Assembly (NCBI RefSeq): GCF_001012815.1
Contig: NZ_JYJP01000060.1
Coordinates: 1 to 51,933 of the forward strand
Length of the DNA: 51,933 nucleotides
Origin: Vibrio mexicanus
GTDB taxonomy: Bacteria > Pseudomonadota > Gammaproteobacteria > Enterobacterales > Vibrionaceae
Reading direction: 5' to 3'
Of this stretch, positions 35,920 to 46,039 are shown one piece after another. Positions within the stretch are counted from its first letter, which is position 1. Each line of letters begins with the position of its first letter. A program made the translations under genes and the position numbers. The notes beneath the pieces were generated by a model. The model saw nothing but the letters and a program-made list of their open reading frames with translations. It searched no databases and was not told the origin of the DNA.

Positions 35920-36493
35920 AATATCTAAACTGATTTGCTGTGTTTTCCCTATGCTGGCCGCTATGGCTTGCTCAAGCTCACAGCCGCCAATAGGTGCAAA
36001 AATTGGTAACGCTGGTAGCGTTTCAGATTTCTATGGAATTCAGAGTGTATCTGTTCAATCTACTGGTGGAGGGTGGACAAGTTTTGGGTTTGGGGCGGTG
36101 AACGGATACCCTGGTGCAAGCGCTGATATAGGACGAACAGGGGTACCTAAGCGCATAAATGGAGTTTGGCGAAAAGGGTGGGATCTGAACGAGCAACTAA
36201 TCTACTATCGCATTGATGAGCCGATCGATTCTTCACTAGCTGAGAAGAAAATGAAAGCAATGCATGACTACTACAAAGAGTTCTCTACCGCGTGGCCTGT
36301 AATGCAAGTCGTGGTTGATGAGGACAACATCATGTTGTTATACACATTTTCTTGCTATTCCAAGATAGATAATTGCGCGCCAAAGGATAACGCTGACCCG
36401 AATGGCTGGGTGGTAAAAAGCCCTGAGAACCTGACAGACGTTGTTGTCTTGTTTGAAGGTATAGGTGAAACATCGCTTACACCTTTTGAATAG
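35912..36493 (+). CDS. lipoprotein, probable immunity protein to the lipase effector
   Basis: The 193-residue protein starts with a lipoprotein signal whose lipobox is MACS (Cys at residue 20), placing it at the periplasmic face of a membrane, where Tle immunity proteins work. The body (GGGWTSFGFGAVNGYPGASADIGRTG, and a late VVVLFEGIGETSL) resembles DUF2931-type lipoproteins that often follow DUF2235 effectors. Its ATG lies inside the effector stop region (8-base overlap). After the TAG at 36491-36493 the same frame continues with 27 coding-looking codons (QKLLGSISLDADGFVFTNRF and onward) to a second stop at 36575-36577, so the C-terminus is possibly truncated by a nonsense change (CAG to TAG). 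Immunity function is inferred from context. Confidence 0.75.
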   Translation: MTKISKLICCVFPMLAAMACSSSQPPIGAKIGNAGSVSDFYGIQSVSVQSTGGGWTSFGFGAVNGYPGASADIGRTGVPKRINGVWRKGWDLNEQLIYYRIDEPIDSSLAEKKMKAMHDYYKEFSTAWPVMQVVVDEDNIMLLYTFSCYSKIDNCAPKDNADPNGWVVKSPENLTDVVVLFEGIGETSLTPFE

Positions 36494-36577
36494 CAAAAAC
36501 TTTTAGGTTCTATTTCTTTAGATGCTGATGGCTTTGTTTTCACAAATAGGTTTAACGTGTTCAAGATAAAGCTGTAG

Positions 36578-36852
36578 GTGATGGATTGACTGTTAAGTAG
36601 TGAGTGTCACTATTTAATCAGGCTTATTATGCTGGATCTGCATTTTAAATGATTTGTAAGTATCAGAATTGTTGATTTCATATTTTTTGGTTTAGCTTCA
36701 TGTATGATTCACATGTCATTAACATTTGTCATTTTATTCCCTTTATTTCTGCTACCTTTCAGAGGCTTAGTAGATAACTTAAAATTAGATATAGCTGCTA
36801 AGTGGTTACCTATTAAAGCTTAGAGAACGCATAAAATACCAAGGAGGGCAAT
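36578..36852 (+). other. intergenic region before the ART-like gene
   Basis: About 275 bases of AT-rich sequence without an ORF. It presumably contains the promoter of the following gene, which has the strong ribosome-binding site AAGGAGGGC. I see no palindrome or repeat worth naming. Confidence 0.4.
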
Positions 36853-38079
36853 ATGTGGGAATCCCCAACGACGGCAGTAGAGTGGCTTAAAACCAAAGGA
36901 TTTACCCGAACAGCGGCGTCGGTAGAGTTTGCTAAGTGCCAGTTCCCTAGATTTGAAACGCATCAGCTCGGATTGAATGAAATGGAGGGACACGTTCGCT
37001 ACGTAGCGCTTGTATTGCAGTTGCTCAATGTTCTAAGACCGGAGATTATAACGCGTCCTGTATTGGCAGATGTGCGCCTTTTCCAAGGTTTTTCTACGTC
37101 TAATCTTATTTACCTTACGAACAATGTCATCTTACCCAAGGTAAAAAATAAGTCTCCGGATTTTCTGATTCGCCAGATTATCCTGATTGAGCAAGAGTTA
37201 GCCGCTCCGGCAACACATAGTGTTGATTCATTTTTCAAGCACCATAGAAATCGCACAGCAGAAATCCTTTCCAAAAGAAGCAGTCTTGAAGCAGTTAATC
37301 AATTTGATCACGAGTTTAGAAGTAATCAAGCCAATATGTCTGAGCACCCTAGGACTAAGTTGGAAATTAAAAAGTCGGATGTTATTGCTAAAAATCTGAC
37401 GAGTGATCCTGTGGTTTTTATGGGACTAAAGGCCGTACCAGAGCATGTAATGAAATCGATTCTGGTTAACGGTCTGGTGCCATTGAAGTACCTGAATAAT
37501 CGATCGATTATGAGGAAGGCAGGGACAACGCTAACACTTCAAAATGATCGTCAAGCCAATTATTTGCGTCGTCGGTTCATTCTTGACCTACCTAGAACGT
37601 CGGCGGGCAATTTGAACGTCTACAAACTATTACAAATGGCCAACGCTCATAAATCCGGCCCTGGAGTAACCAGTTCTGGATTCCACTCTACTAGTGGTAA
37701 GCCAGGATACGCTGCCCAGTATTCTCAAGGCTCAGCTAGCAGTAGTCCTCTTAGGGTCTCTTACAACATGTGTTTGGGAATAAGAGTCACTGACAAGTCG
37801 TTTCCTCTGATCATCCAAGACGGTATTGAAAACTGGAACAGATACCATTCAGAGAAAAAAATCGTCATGGCGTTTTCCAAAGAGTCTAAGAACTGGAAAC
37901 ATGACTATGAATCAGAAATTCTACTTGGCGGGGCTACCCCTGCGAGTGATTTTGTTTACATAGGTCTTGCGAAAGTTACCGCTGTATTGGGCATGGGAAT
38001 GAAGATTCGAGGTAAGAAAGTCAAAACTAAGAAGATGCGACACAAAGATCTACCACCTATGGTTTCTTTGTACGACTGA
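36853..38079 (+). CDS. putative ADP-ribosyltransferase-like toxin/effector, 408 aa
   Basis: No exact family recognised. The N-terminal 175 residues are helical (VEWLKTKGFTRTAASVEFAK; VALVLQLLNVLRPE) with no signal peptide. The C-terminal part follows the order of an ADP-ribosyltransferase fold: a first strand VVFMGLKAVPEHVMKSILVNGLVPL (188-210), where family members have YRG or FRG; an STS-type element GFHSTSGKPGYAAQYS (276-291); and an ExE element YESEILLGGATPASDFVYIG (352-371), where E353 and E355 would be the catalytic pair. The Arg expected in the first strand is Met190, which weakens an active-enzyme claim. The gene directly follows a lipase effector/immunity pair and has a perfect terminator after it, consistent with a toxin cargo island. 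It could alternatively be a phage-defence ART. Confidence 0.6.
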   Translation: MWESPTTAVEWLKTKGFTRTAASVEFAKCQFPRFETHQLGLNEMEGHVRYVALVLQLLNVLRPEIITRPVLADVRLFQGFSTSNLIYLTNNVILPKVKNKSPDFLIRQIILIEQELAAPATHSVDSFFKHHRNRTAEILSKRSSLEAVNQFDHEFRSNQANMSEHPRTKLEIKKSDVIAKNLTSDPVVFMGLKAVPEHVMKSILVNGLVPLKYLNNRSIMRKAGTTLTLQNDRQANYLRRRFILDLPRTSAGNLNVYKLLQMANAHKSGPGVTSSGFHSTSGKPGYAAQYSQGSASSSPLRVSYNMCLGIRVTDKSFPLIIQDGIENWNRYHSEKKIVMAFSKESKNWKHDYESEILLGGATPASDFVYIGLAKVTAVLGMGMKIRGKKVKTKKMRHKDLPPMVSLYD

Positions 38080-38111
38080 TAAGAGACGAACTCGCTACAG
38101 CAGAATTAAAC

Positions 38112-38140
38112 AAGCCCTCGATAATAATCGAGGGCTTTTA
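38112..38140. terminator. bidirectional terminator
   Basis: AAGCCCTCGAT (38112-38122) and ATCGAGGGCTT (38127-38137) form a perfect 11-bp stem with a 4-base loop and flanking A/T runs, between convergent genes. Confidence 0.93.
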
Positions 38141-38183
38141 AGTTTCTATTTTCATGTCTCTATGGGAGCTTGAACCGCAAGAG

Positions 38184-38687
38184 CTATTGTTTTGTTAGCC
38201 AGTAATGTTTTGCTAGATCCCCAGTAATTCTTTCACCGTTCATGCCTAGCTTCATCAATACGTTTTCACCCACAAAGTATTGGTTTGGAGCTGACTGCTG
38301 CTCTAGCGTAATGGTGTTGCCTAGTTCATTCCAGATGAACTGACCCTCTGAAGTAAACCGTCCTTCCTGTTCGCCTTCATAACTTTGAACCAGTATGTAA
38401 GTCCCGTCTTTATTGAGGTTCAGTGTCACATTGATGCCACTGCAATCGGCGCAAGGCAGCTTGCCAATATAGGTACCATCCCAATCTAATGAGTTATTGG
38501 CATTGTGAGCAGGCTGAGCAAGGATAACTTCTTCAACTTCCGACGTTTCAGCTTGCTGGATAGCATCTGAAATATCACTGCTTGGCGCGTCAGATGCAAC
38601 AACTTCGACCGCCTCAGGTATAGGGGTGTTGTCACAGCCGGTAATAATGGCCATGCTACATAGCAATAGCAGAGTTAGCTTTTTCAT
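38184..38687 (-). CDS. NlpE N-terminal-domain lipoprotein
   Basis: A 167-residue outer-membrane-type lipoprotein. Start 38687 is chosen because GAGGAA precedes it and MKKLTLLLLCSMAIITGC forms a lipobox signal (ITGC). The mature part begins with a low-complexity acidic linker. The NlpE_N domain follows: WDGTYIGKLPCADCSGINVTLNLNKDGTY with the CxxC pair (PCADC) that characterises NlpE. E. coli NlpE activates the Cpx envelope-stress system upon surface contact or copper stress and has a second C-terminal domain; this one has only the N-terminal domain, as many Vibrio homologues do. Confidence 0.85.
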   Translation of the reverse strand: MKKLTLLLLCSMAIITGCDNTPIPEAVEVVASDAPSSDISDAIQQAETSEVEEVILAQPAHNANNSLDWDGTYIGKLPCADCSGINVTLNLNKDGTYILVQSYEGEQEGRFTSEGQFIWNELGNTITLEQQSAPNQYFVGENVLMKLGMNGERITGDLAKHYWLTKQ

Positions 38688-38913
38688 TGCGGATTTCCTC
38701 AGAATACTTAGCGTGAATACATCAACGATAGTAAACAATGGCCTTAAATTCTCGTCAGAACAATGCAATCAATTAATGGAGTTGTGTCAAATCTTTATCA
38801 GTTGATGAGATAGAGTAAATTCGTTAATCGTTTCGATAAAAATTGGCAGTTGATAGTTGAGGATAGTACGCTATAACCCCGCTCTCATTACATCCTTTAG
38901 AACAGACCAATAC

Positions 38914-39516
38914 ATGCAAAAACTTATCGAAGCTATTTCCAATCAAGGCTATTACATTTGGGATGACTTTATGTCTCCTGAGCAAGTTGAAACGTTGAAA
39001 AGCTGTTTACCTGACGAGTGGAATAAAGCCAAAATTGGACGTAATGACGACTCTGCGCGAATCGCCGACATAAGAAGTGACAAAATCTGTTGGCTGTCAT
39101 CCGATCTTGGTGAACCTGTTCAACAATTCTTGAGTAAGATGGAAGTGATAAGGCAAGCGGCCAATCAAGCGTTTTTCCTCGGCCTATTTGAATATGAAGC
39201 GCACTTCGCGAAATATGAAGTTGGTGACTTTTACCAAAAGCATCTGGATTGCTTTAGAGGTAACGAAAATCGTCGTTTAACTACCGTATTCTACATGAAT
39301 GACGAATGGAAAGATGAAGATGGTGGTGATTTGGTGGTCTACGACCTTGATGATAATGAACTACTCAAGATTAAGCCTAAAGCAGGTCGTCTTTTCGTAT
39401 TTTTGTCTGAGCAGTTTCCACACGAAGTACTTCCAACAGAAAGAGAGCGATTCAGCATTGCGGGATGGTTTAGAACTAATGGCGTGAAAGATAATCTTTT
39501 GGATATTGCAAACTAA
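38914..39516 (+). CDS. 2-oxoglutarate/Fe(II)-dependent oxygenase
   Basis: A 200-residue prolyl-4-hydroxylase-like dioxygenase. The facial triad can be read: H110 and D112 (YQKHLDCF) and H170 (FPHEVLP), with R179 (RERFSIAGWF) to bind 2-oxoglutarate. The jelly-roll strands in between (RRLTTVFYMNDEW, GGDLVVYDL) are typical of the P4Hc fold. ATG 38914 gives a compact protein; an in-frame TTG at 38857 would add 19 residues without family resemblance. It stands alone. Substrate unknown; relatives modify proteins or small molecules, and some act on translation factors. Confidence 0.88.
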   Translation: MQKLIEAISNQGYYIWDDFMSPEQVETLKSCLPDEWNKAKIGRNDDSARIADIRSDKICWLSSDLGEPVQQFLSKMEVIRQAANQAFFLGLFEYEAHFAKYEVGDFYQKHLDCFRGNENRRLTTVFYMNDEWKDEDGGDLVVYDLDDNELLKIKPKAGRLFVFLSEQFPHEVLPTERERFSIAGWFRTNGVKDNLLDIAN

Positions 39517-39632
39517 AAGTACCTGCGTTTTGGAATAACCTATATTCGCAAATAATTGGCTCTCTTCGTTATTCTGAACGGTTCTAATGCAGTGCCAATC
39601 GGGCGCTGACAATCCTGTCTTGGAAAAGAAAA

Positions 39633-40325
39633 ATGCGAAGTACAGCTATGGTTGTCGCGCTATGTAGCGTGATGTCTTTAGGGGTGGCAGCTGAGGAAAA
39701 GCACCACGAAGATCCAACAAGAATAGTAACGAAAGCAGGGATTGCTTATACCGATTCAGTGCGAATTTCGGGTTCGATTGGCCTAGATGAAGCGCGAATG
39801 ATCAATGGGCGAACTGATCTTGAAGGAGAAGAGTGGCGAATCGGTGGCTCTTGGCTCTTGCCGATGGGAATACTCAACTTCAACTTTAGTCGATCTGATT
39901 ATGACGACGGTGCATATAAGAACAACTACAGCATTGGTACGTTTGTTCCTTTAACTCACTTTGGCTTTGAACCTGCAGGTTGGCAGATTTTTCCAATGGC
40001 GGGGTACTCATACAACGATGGTGAGTTTTTAATGGACCAAAATCACGATGATGCAGGGTTAGAGAGCGATTATGTACTAATGCCGGCTAGTAGCCACGGT
40101 GGATATTTGGGTGGTTTTGCTGTTAAACCGTTGACTGAAAAGTGGAGCCTGATGGCCTTTGGTGGTGGCTCCATCGGTTCGGATGACTACTCTGGTCATT
40201 GGTATGGCGCAGGTGTTAGCCACAAGCTAACTGATAAACAGTCTTTCAATATCTTTGGGTATGTTTCAGACGATAGCTTTGGTGATAACTCAAAAATTGG
40301 TGGCTCCTATACCTACGAGTTTTAA
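39633..40325 (+). CDS. outer-membrane beta-barrel protein
   Basis: A 230-residue exported protein. A short signal peptide ends at VAA before EEKHHED. The rest alternates hydrophobic and polar residues with many Gly/Tyr/Trp (WRIGGSWLLPMGILNFNFS; WSLMAFGGGSIG; WYGAGVSHKL) and ends in a strand with terminal Phe (KIGGSYTYEF), the C-terminal signal for barrel assembly. An OmpA/OmpW-size barrel of about 8-10 strands is likely. Ligand or pore function unknown. TGGAAAAGA precedes the ATG, and a perfect terminator follows at 40356. Confidence 0.8.
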   Translation: MRSTAMVVALCSVMSLGVAAEEKHHEDPTRIVTKAGIAYTDSVRISGSIGLDEARMINGRTDLEGEEWRIGGSWLLPMGILNFNFSRSDYDDGAYKNNYSIGTFVPLTHFGFEPAGWQIFPMAGYSYNDGEFLMDQNHDDAGLESDYVLMPASSHGGYLGGFAVKPLTEKWSLMAFGGGSIGSDDYSGHWYGAGVSHKLTDKQSFNIFGYVSDDSFGDNSKIGGSYTYEF

Positions 40326-40355
40326 GCGCCTTAATGATGAGCAAAGACAGACTTT

Positions 40356-40386
40356 AAAGGCTTGGCTAAAACCAAGCCTTTTTTTT
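40356..40386 (+). terminator. terminator of the outer-membrane protein gene
   Basis: AAGGCTTGG (40357-40365) and CCAAGCCTT (40372-40380) form a perfect 9-bp stem, 6-base loop, with the T-run continuing to 40386. Confidence 0.93.
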
Positions 40387-40566
40387 GCAAAGGCGAGAAC
40401 TGGTTAACCCTATAGTACTATGAAGGTTGAAGACAGAAATAACCCCAACTTCCGATTCCTAAGCCTGATAAAAACATAGAAAAATTGCAGCTTTTACTGG
40501 CTGAATACTCAGTTCGTAACTATAAATCTATTAATAGCAGCATTACTTTTGGATGAGGACTAGGGA

Positions 40567-42435
40567 ATGAAATTCAGCCATAAGATTGTGGCCGCTTCGT
40601 CTGTGTTACTTTTGGCGACTGTCACCCTCCTAACACTTCAGCAATATCACACTGTAAAAAGCGAGATAAAAACGCAGGTAACGTCTAGTGTCACCGAGAT
40701 TGTTGATGGAGTACGAAATACGACTGCCGCGGAAATTAATGGGCGTAAAGCTATTGCAGAGTACGCAACTAGTATGCTTGAAGTGGACTTATCTCCAGAG
40801 TCTATTACTCAAGTCATTACTCGACCAATCGTGAAAGATACCTTTTTGCTAGCTGGTTTGGGTTTTGAAAAAGATGGTTCGAATATCAACAATGACCCTT
40901 CATGGAACCCAGGGCCAACGTGGGACCCAAGGGTTCGACCTTGGTATGTGGATGCGAAGCAATCAGGCAAACTCGTGATTACCGCCCCTTATGCCGACTC
41001 GGCTACCGGTGAAATATTAGTATCCATTGCGACGCCAGTTCGAGATAAAGGCAAATTTATAGGCGCGATATTTTATGATGTGAGCTTGGCGGCGCTCGCC
41101 GAAGTGGTCAACAAAGTGCAACTCTTCAATGCAGGTTATGTGTTTATCGTCGCTGGAGACGGCACAACCATTGCACACCCAACGACAGAGTTTAACGGTA
41201 AACCGATGTCGGAGTTCTTAGGCAGCGCGCCGATTCAAGATGAGCCGCAACAAGCCATGATCGATGACAAAGCTTATACGCTGGCCTTTTCTAAAGTCCC
41301 AGGCGAAGATTGGTATATCGGCGTCGTACTTGATGAAGCGGTCGCGTATCAGTCACTTGCCGACCTGAGAAACAGCTCGGTGATTTATACCGTAATCGCG
41401 CTAGTGATCAGTATTGTGATTCTGCTGGTCTTGATCAAAACACTCATGCGACCCCTTGATACCTTAGGTGAAGCAATTCAAGATGTCGCAACGGGTCAAG
41501 GTGATCTCACTATCCGTCTCGATACCAACACGGACAAAGAGTTTTCGACACTGGCTTCGGGTTTTAATGAGTTCACGGGCAAGTTGCAGCAGTTAATTAC
41601 TCAATCGAAAGCAATTGGTGAAGAGATTCTGCGTGGCTCTGAGATGACCTCTATGGGCTTACAAGAGTCGGCATCAGCGATGCAAGATCAACTTCATGAG
41701 CTAGAGCAGTTGGCGACGGCGATGCATGAAATGGCCACGACTTCAGGCGATGTTGCGAATAATGCACAAGGTGCCGCCGCCGCCGCACAAGAAGCGGATG
41801 ATGCAACCAGTACGGGTACTGAAGTAGTGAGTGAGACGACAGCGGCCATCGATAACTTATCGCAGAAAATTGATGAGGCAGTAGAGGAAGTCAAAGTGCT
41901 TGAATCGGCGACCGACAATATTGAGACAATCTTGAAAGTTATCAATGATATTGCCGACCAAACAAACCTACTGGCGCTGAATGCCGCGATTGAGGCTGCG
42001 CGTGCAGGGGAGTCAGGACGTGGGTTTGCCGTGGTGGCAGATGAAGTGCGCACACTGGCACAACGTACCCAAGAATCAACTACGGAAATTCGCAATATGA
42101 TTGAGCAGCTTCAAGCAGGAGCTAGCTCAGTGTCGAATGCTATGAACACCAGCAAAACAACTGCAATCAGCGCGGTGGAACGGGCTCAAGAGGCGAATGT
42201 TGCACTCGAGCGAATTCGCGATGCTATCCAACGAATTAGTGATATGAACATTCAGATTGCGTCGGCGGCGGAAGAACAAAGTTTGGTTGCGGAAGAGATC
42301 AATAACAACACAGTAAAAATTAAAGACCTATCTACTCAAGTCTCCGACGCGGCACAAAACGCTAATATAGCGATGCAAGCGCAGACAGAGAATATACGAG
42401 AGCAAGATGCGATTTTGAACAAGTTTACTGTTTAG
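40567..42435 (+). CDS. methyl-accepting chemotaxis protein with dCache sensor
   Basis: A 622-residue membrane receptor. Order: TM1 (about 7-25), periplasmic double-Cache domain (about 30-270), TM2 (about 272-295, [19 protein letters not shown]), HAMP (about 296-350), and a cytoplasmic signalling coiled coil with the highly conserved hairpin tip (about 461-510: [20 protein letters not shown], then [18 protein letters not shown]). The sensor contains [22 protein letters not shown] and FYDVSL, which fit the amino-acid/amine-binding pattern of dCache_1 domains (RxWY, then Tyr, then Asp). It has no C-terminal CheR-tethering pentapeptide. Signals through CheW/CheA; the ligand is probably an amino acid or related amine, by inference. 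Confidence 0.92.
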   Translation: MKFSHKIVAASSVLLLATVTLLTLQQYHTVKSEIKTQVTSSVTEIVDGVRNTTAAEINGRKAIAEYATSMLEVDLSPESITQVITRPIVKDTFLLAGLGFEKDGSNINNDPSWNPGPTWDPRVRPWYVDAKQSGKLVITAPYADSATGEILVSIATPVRDKGKFIGAIFYDVSLAALAEVVNKVQLFNAGYVFIVAGDGTTIAHPTTEFNGKPMSEFLGSAPIQDEPQQAMIDDKAYTLAFSKVPGEDWYIGVVLDEAVAYQSLADLRNSSVIYTVIALVISIVILLVLIKTLMRPLDTLGEAIQDVATGQGDLTIRLDTNTDKEFSTLASGFNEFTGKLQQLITQSKAIGEEILRGSEMTSMGLQESASAMQDQLHELEQLATAMHEMATTSGDVANNAQGAAAAAQEADDATSTGTEVVSETTAAIDNLSQKIDEAVEEVKVLESATDNIETILKVINDIADQTNLLALNAAIEAARAGESGRGFAVVADEVRTLAQRTQESTTEIRNMIEQLQAGASSVSNAMNTSKTTAISAVERAQEANVALERIRDAIQRISDMNIQIASAAEEQSLVAEEINNNTVKIKDLSTQVSDAAQNANIAMQAQTENIREQDAILNKFTV

Positions 42436-42499
42436 TCAGATGATTTGGGCTTTATTGAATGAGTAACTAGAGATAGACAAAATTTGATGGAAGTAAAAT

Positions 42500-42530
42500 T
42501 AAGGCCTAGTCGATAAACGACTAGGCCTTA
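42500..42530. terminator. terminator between chemoreceptor and transketolase genes
   Basis: TAAGGCCTAGTCG (42500-42512) and its complement (42518-42530) form a perfect 13-bp stem with a 5-base loop. A second small hairpin AGCTTG/CAAGCT follows. It lies between convergent genes and can serve both. Confidence 0.8.
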
Positions 42531-42566
42531 GCTTGTGACAAGCTTTAAATTAAGGTGTTCAGACGA

Positions 42567-44558
42567 TTAAGCAAGTAGCTCTTTCGCTGTGTTTACTACG
42601 TTTTCTGTAGTGAAACCGAACATCTTGAATAGCTCACCTGCAGGTGCAGATTCGCCGAAAGTTGTCATACCGATGATCTTGCCATCGAAGCCAACGTACT
42701 TGTACCAGAAGTCAGCGATACCAGCTTCTACCGCGATACGAGCTGTTACGTCTGAAGGTAGAACTTCTTCACGGTAAGTTGCGTCTTGCTTGTCGAATGC
42801 GTCAGTTGCAGGCATAGATACTACGCGTACTTTCTTACCTTCTGCAGTTAGTTGTGCTGCTGCTTCAACTGCTAGTTCAACTTCAGAACCTGTAGCGATA
42901 AGGATTAGTTCTGGCTTACCTTCACAATCTTTCAGGATGTAACCACCGCGTGCGATGTTTGCAACTTGCTCTTCGCTACGCTCTTGCTGTGCAAGGTTTT
43001 GACGAGAGAAGATTAGAGACGTTGGGCCGTCTTTACGTTCGATTGCCAGTTTCCAAGCGACTGCTGACTCAACTTGGTCACATGGACGCCATGTGCTCAT
43101 GTTTGGCGTCAGACGTAGAGAAGCCATTTGCTCAACTGGTTGGTGAGTTGGGCCATCTTCGCCAAGGCCGATAGAGTCGTGCGTGTAAACTTGGATGTTC
43201 TGAACTTTCATCAGAGCAGCCATACGCATTGCGTTACGAGCGTATTCCATGAACATTAGGAACGTTGCGCCGTATGGTACGAAGCCACCGTGCAGAGCGA
43301 TACCGTTCATGATCGCAGTCATACCGAATTCACGTACACCGTAGTGGATGTAGTTACCCGCTGGATCTTCAGCAGAAACAGACTTAGAACCAGACCACAT
43401 AGTTAGGTTAGAAGGTGCAAGGTCAGCAGAGCCACCTAGGAATTCTGGTAGCATAGCGCCAAACGCTTCTAGTGCGTTTTGAGACGCTTTACGTGATGCG
43501 ATGTTTGCAGGATTTGCTTGAAGGTCAGCAATGATTTGGTTTGCTTTCTCTTCCCACTGTGCAGGAAGTTCACCGTTTACGCGGCGTTTGAATTCAGTTG
43601 CCAACTCAGGGTGTGCTGCTTCATAAGCTGCAAGTTTCTCGTTCCACGCTGCTTCCTTAGCTGCGCCTGCTTCTTTCGCATCCCACTCTGCGTAGACTTC
43701 CGACGGAATTTCAAAAGGACCGTGCTCCCAACCTAGTTGTTTACGTGTCGCTACAATTTCTTCAGCGCCTAGTGGTGCACCGTGACAGTCGTGTGAACCA
43801 GATTTGTTTGGTGAACCAAAACCGATGATTGTCTTAGTACAAATTAGAGTAGGGCGTGGGTCAGCTTTCGCTGCAACGATAGCTGCGTTGATAGCTTCTG
43901 CATCGTGACCGTCTACTGCTGGGATTACGTGCCAGCCGTAAGCTTCAAAACGCTTAGGCGTATCGTCAGAGAACCAACCTTCAACTTCACCGTCGATAGA
44001 GATGCCGTTGTCATCCCAGAACGCGATTAGCTTACCAAGACCTAGCGTACCTGCTAGAGAACATGCTTCGTGAGAGATACCTTCCATCAGGCAGCCATCA
44101 CCCATGAATGCATAAGTGAAGTGGTCAACGATGTCGTAGCCTTCTTTGTTGAATTGCGCTGCTAGAGTTTTCTCAGCAAGCGCCATACCTACAGCGTTAG
44201 TGATACCTTGGCCTAGTGGGCCAGTTGTTGTTTCGATACCTGGTGCGTAACCGTACTCTGGGTGACCTGGAGTCTTAGAGTGTAGTTGACGGAAGTTCTT
44301 AAGATCATCAATAGAAAGCTCGTAGCCTGCTAGGTGAAGCAGAGAGTAAATCAGCATTGAGCCGTGGCCGTTTGAAAGGACGAAACGGTCGCGGTCTGCC
44401 CACTCTGGGTTTGATGGGTTGTGGTTTAGGTGATCACGCCAAAGAACTTCAGCGATGTCAGCCATGCCCATAGGTGCGCCTGGGTGGCCAGAGTTTGCTT
44501 GTTGTACGCCGTCCATGCTTAGAGCACGAATTGCATTAGCTAGATTTTTACGATCCAT
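42567..44558 (-). CDS. tkt: transketolase
   Basis: A thiamine-diphosphate-dependent pentose-phosphate enzyme of 663 residues. ATG 44558 ([19 protein letters not shown]) is the family start; an upstream in-frame start adds six residues. Hallmarks: [53 protein letters not shown], the ThDP motif [40 protein letters not shown], and [19 protein letters not shown]. It transfers two-carbon ketol units. Codon use is strongly biased, as in highly expressed genes. It follows transaldolase by 83 bases, with a hairpin between them, and both are divergent from the SorC regulator. Confidence 0.96.
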   Translation of the reverse strand: MDRKNLANAIRALSMDGVQQANSGHPGAPMGMADIAEVLWRDHLNHNPSNPEWADRDRFVLSNGHGSMLIYSLLHLAGYELSIDDLKNFRQLHSKTPGHPEYGYAPGIETTTGPLGQGITNAVGMALAEKTLAAQFNKEGYDIVDHFTYAFMGDGCLMEGISHEACSLAGTLGLGKLIAFWDDNGISIDGEVEGWFSDDTPKRFEAYGWHVIPAVDGHDAEAINAAIVAAKADPRPTLICTKTIIGFGSPNKSGSHDCHGAPLGAEEIVATRKQLGWEHGPFEIPSEVYAEWDAKEAGAAKEAAWNEKLAAYEAAHPELATEFKRRVNGELPAQWEEKANQIIADLQANPANIASRKASQNALEAFGAMLPEFLGGSADLAPSNLTMWSGSKSVSAEDPAGNYIHYGVREFGMTAIMNGIALHGGFVPYGATFLMFMEYARNAMRMAALMKVQNIQVYTHDSIGLGEDGPTHQPVEQMASLRLTPNMSTWRPCDQVESAVAWKLAIERKDGPTSLIFSRQNLAQQERSEEQVANIARGGYILKDCEGKPELILIATGSEVELAVEAAAQLTAEGKKVRVVSMPATDAFDKQDATYREEVLPSDVTARIAVEAGIADFWYKYVGFDGKIIGMTTFGESAPAGELFKMFGFTTENVVNTAKELLA

Positions 44559-44600
44559 AATGAATACCGATTTCAAATTTAAATATTGGATTGGAAATTG

Positions 44601-44629
44601 AAAGGGGAACGCAAACGTTCCCCTTTTTT
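44601..44629. terminator. intergenic hairpin between tal and tkt
   Basis: AAAGGGGAACG (44601-44611) and CGTTCCCCTTT (44616-44626) form a perfect 11-bp stem with a 4-base loop. On the minus strand, the transcribed one, the following U-tract is short, so partial attenuation between tal and tkt is more likely than full termination. Confidence 0.75.
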
Positions 44630-44641
44630 AATTCTGTGTGA

Positions 44642-45592
44642 TTACAGCTTAGCTGCGATCATGTCTTCTAGTTTGCCTTGGTCAACGGCGAAGTTACGGA
44701 TACCTTCTGCCACTTTCTCAACGGCCATTGCGTCTAGGTTATGCTCCCATAGGAACTCAGCGTGAGTCATAGGAGCAGGGCGCTCTTTAGAACCTTTAGA
44801 GTCAACCAGCTTCTCTACAACTTCGCCTTCAGCAGCTTCTAGTTCAGCTAGAAGAGCTGGAGCGATAGTTAGACGGTCACAACCAGCAAGTTCTAGGATC
44901 TCGCCGATGTTACGGAAGCTTGCGCCCATAACAACAGTGTTGTAGCCGTAATCTTTGTAGTAGTTGTAGATGTCAGTTACTGAGATTACACCTGGATCTT
45001 CTGACGCTTCAAAGTCACGACCTTCTTTCGCTTTGTACCAGTCCATGATACGACCAACGAATGGTGAGATTAGGAATACACCTGCTTCAGCACAAGCACG
45101 AGCCTGAGCGAATGAGAATAGAAGAGTAAGGTTACAGTTGATGCCTTCTTTTTCTAGGATTTCAGCAGCGCGGATACCTTCCCAAGTCGAAGCCAGTTTG
45201 ATTAGGATGCGATCGTTCGTGATACCAGCATCGTTGTACATTTTTACTAGCTGACGTGCTTTTGCAACGCTGCCTTCAGTGTCGTAAGAAAGACGAGCGT
45301 CAACTTCAGTTGAAATACGACCTGGGATTGTTTTCAGGATTTCTTTACCGATGTTCACTGCAAGCATGTCGCAAGTGTCTTGAACCTGTTGAGCTTTGTC
45401 GCTGCTTTGCGCCTTAGCGTATTCGATTGAAGCATCAATCAGTGGTGCGTACTCTGCAATTTGAGCCGCTTTAAGAATTAGAGAAGGGTTAGTTGTTGCG
45501 TCTTCTGGTTGGTATTTTTTAATTGCTTCGATTTCACCAGTATCTGCTACCACAGTTGTCAGTTTGCGTAGCTGCTCTAATTTGTTGCTCAT
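44642..45592 (-). CDS. tal: transaldolase
   Basis: A Schiff-base-forming pentose-phosphate enzyme of 316 residues, the TalB length. Start 45592 gives [20 protein letters not shown], the usual N-terminus, with AGGATGA upstream. Landmarks: [49 protein letters not shown] with the active-site Lys, [32 protein letters not shown] and [14 protein letters not shown]. It transfers a dihydroxyacetone unit between sugar phosphates. It is first of the tal-tkt unit. The 430-base region before it (45593-46039) contains divergent promoters for tal and the SorC regulator; a GCCGA/TCGGC stem lies at about 45619-45640 in the tal leader. Confidence 0.96.
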   Translation of the reverse strand: MSNKLEQLRKLTTVVADTGEIEAIKKYQPEDATTNPSLILKAAQIAEYAPLIDASIEYAKAQSSDKAQQVQDTCDMLAVNIGKEILKTIPGRISTEVDARLSYDTEGSVAKARQLVKMYNDAGITNDRILIKLASTWEGIRAAEILEKEGINCNLTLLFSFAQARACAEAGVFLISPFVGRIMDWYKAKEGRDFEASEDPGVISVTDIYNYYKDYGYNTVVMGASFRNIGEILELAGCDRLTIAPALLAELEAAEGEVVEKLVDSKGSKERPAPMTHAEFLWEHNLDAMAVEKVAEGIRNFAVDQGKLEDMIAAKL

Positions 45593-46001
45593 TTCGATCA
45601 TCCTATTTCTTGGGCAAAGCCGAGTTTCGTTGAGTTCGGCTCATATATTTGCAAGCTGCGCGGCCAGTTGTTTTTGTTGGGGGTATTAAACAAATACGAC
45701 TAGCTGCACTAATTAAATTCAGCAGTAGAACAATTGCTATGAACATTTGCTCGTCTGCTGAGTAAATGATGTATCCATATTTAACTCATCTAGATTTAAA
45801 GTCAATTACTACGGTAAGGGATTAGTGACTTTTGCCTTACTTTTTTTGATTTAACTTTCTTGCCTGCGCGAAATAAACGTTTGCCTTATGAAATAGGCGC
45901 TAGAGGCACGAAAAATACCCATTTTATAACCGTGAGAATTTGTCATTACAGTGAGCAAATGTTGCATTTAGGTAGGGGGTTAACATATGCTAGGTCAATG
46001 A

Positions 46002-46016
46002 GCAGATGATCTGCTG
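46002..46016 (+). promoter_or_regulatory. 15-bp palindrome before the SorC regulator
   Basis: AGCAGAT (46002-46008), G, ATCTGCT (46010-46016). It sits 23 bases before the regulator start and is a candidate autoregulatory site. Confidence 0.4.
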
Positions 46017-46039
46017 CAGGAAAATTATTAGAGGTACTT

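Noticed and set aside
41694..42095. 133-residue minus-strand ORF inside the chemoreceptor gene
   Set aside because: Ser/Ala-rich reverse complement of the repetitive signalling helix; a standard antisense shadow.
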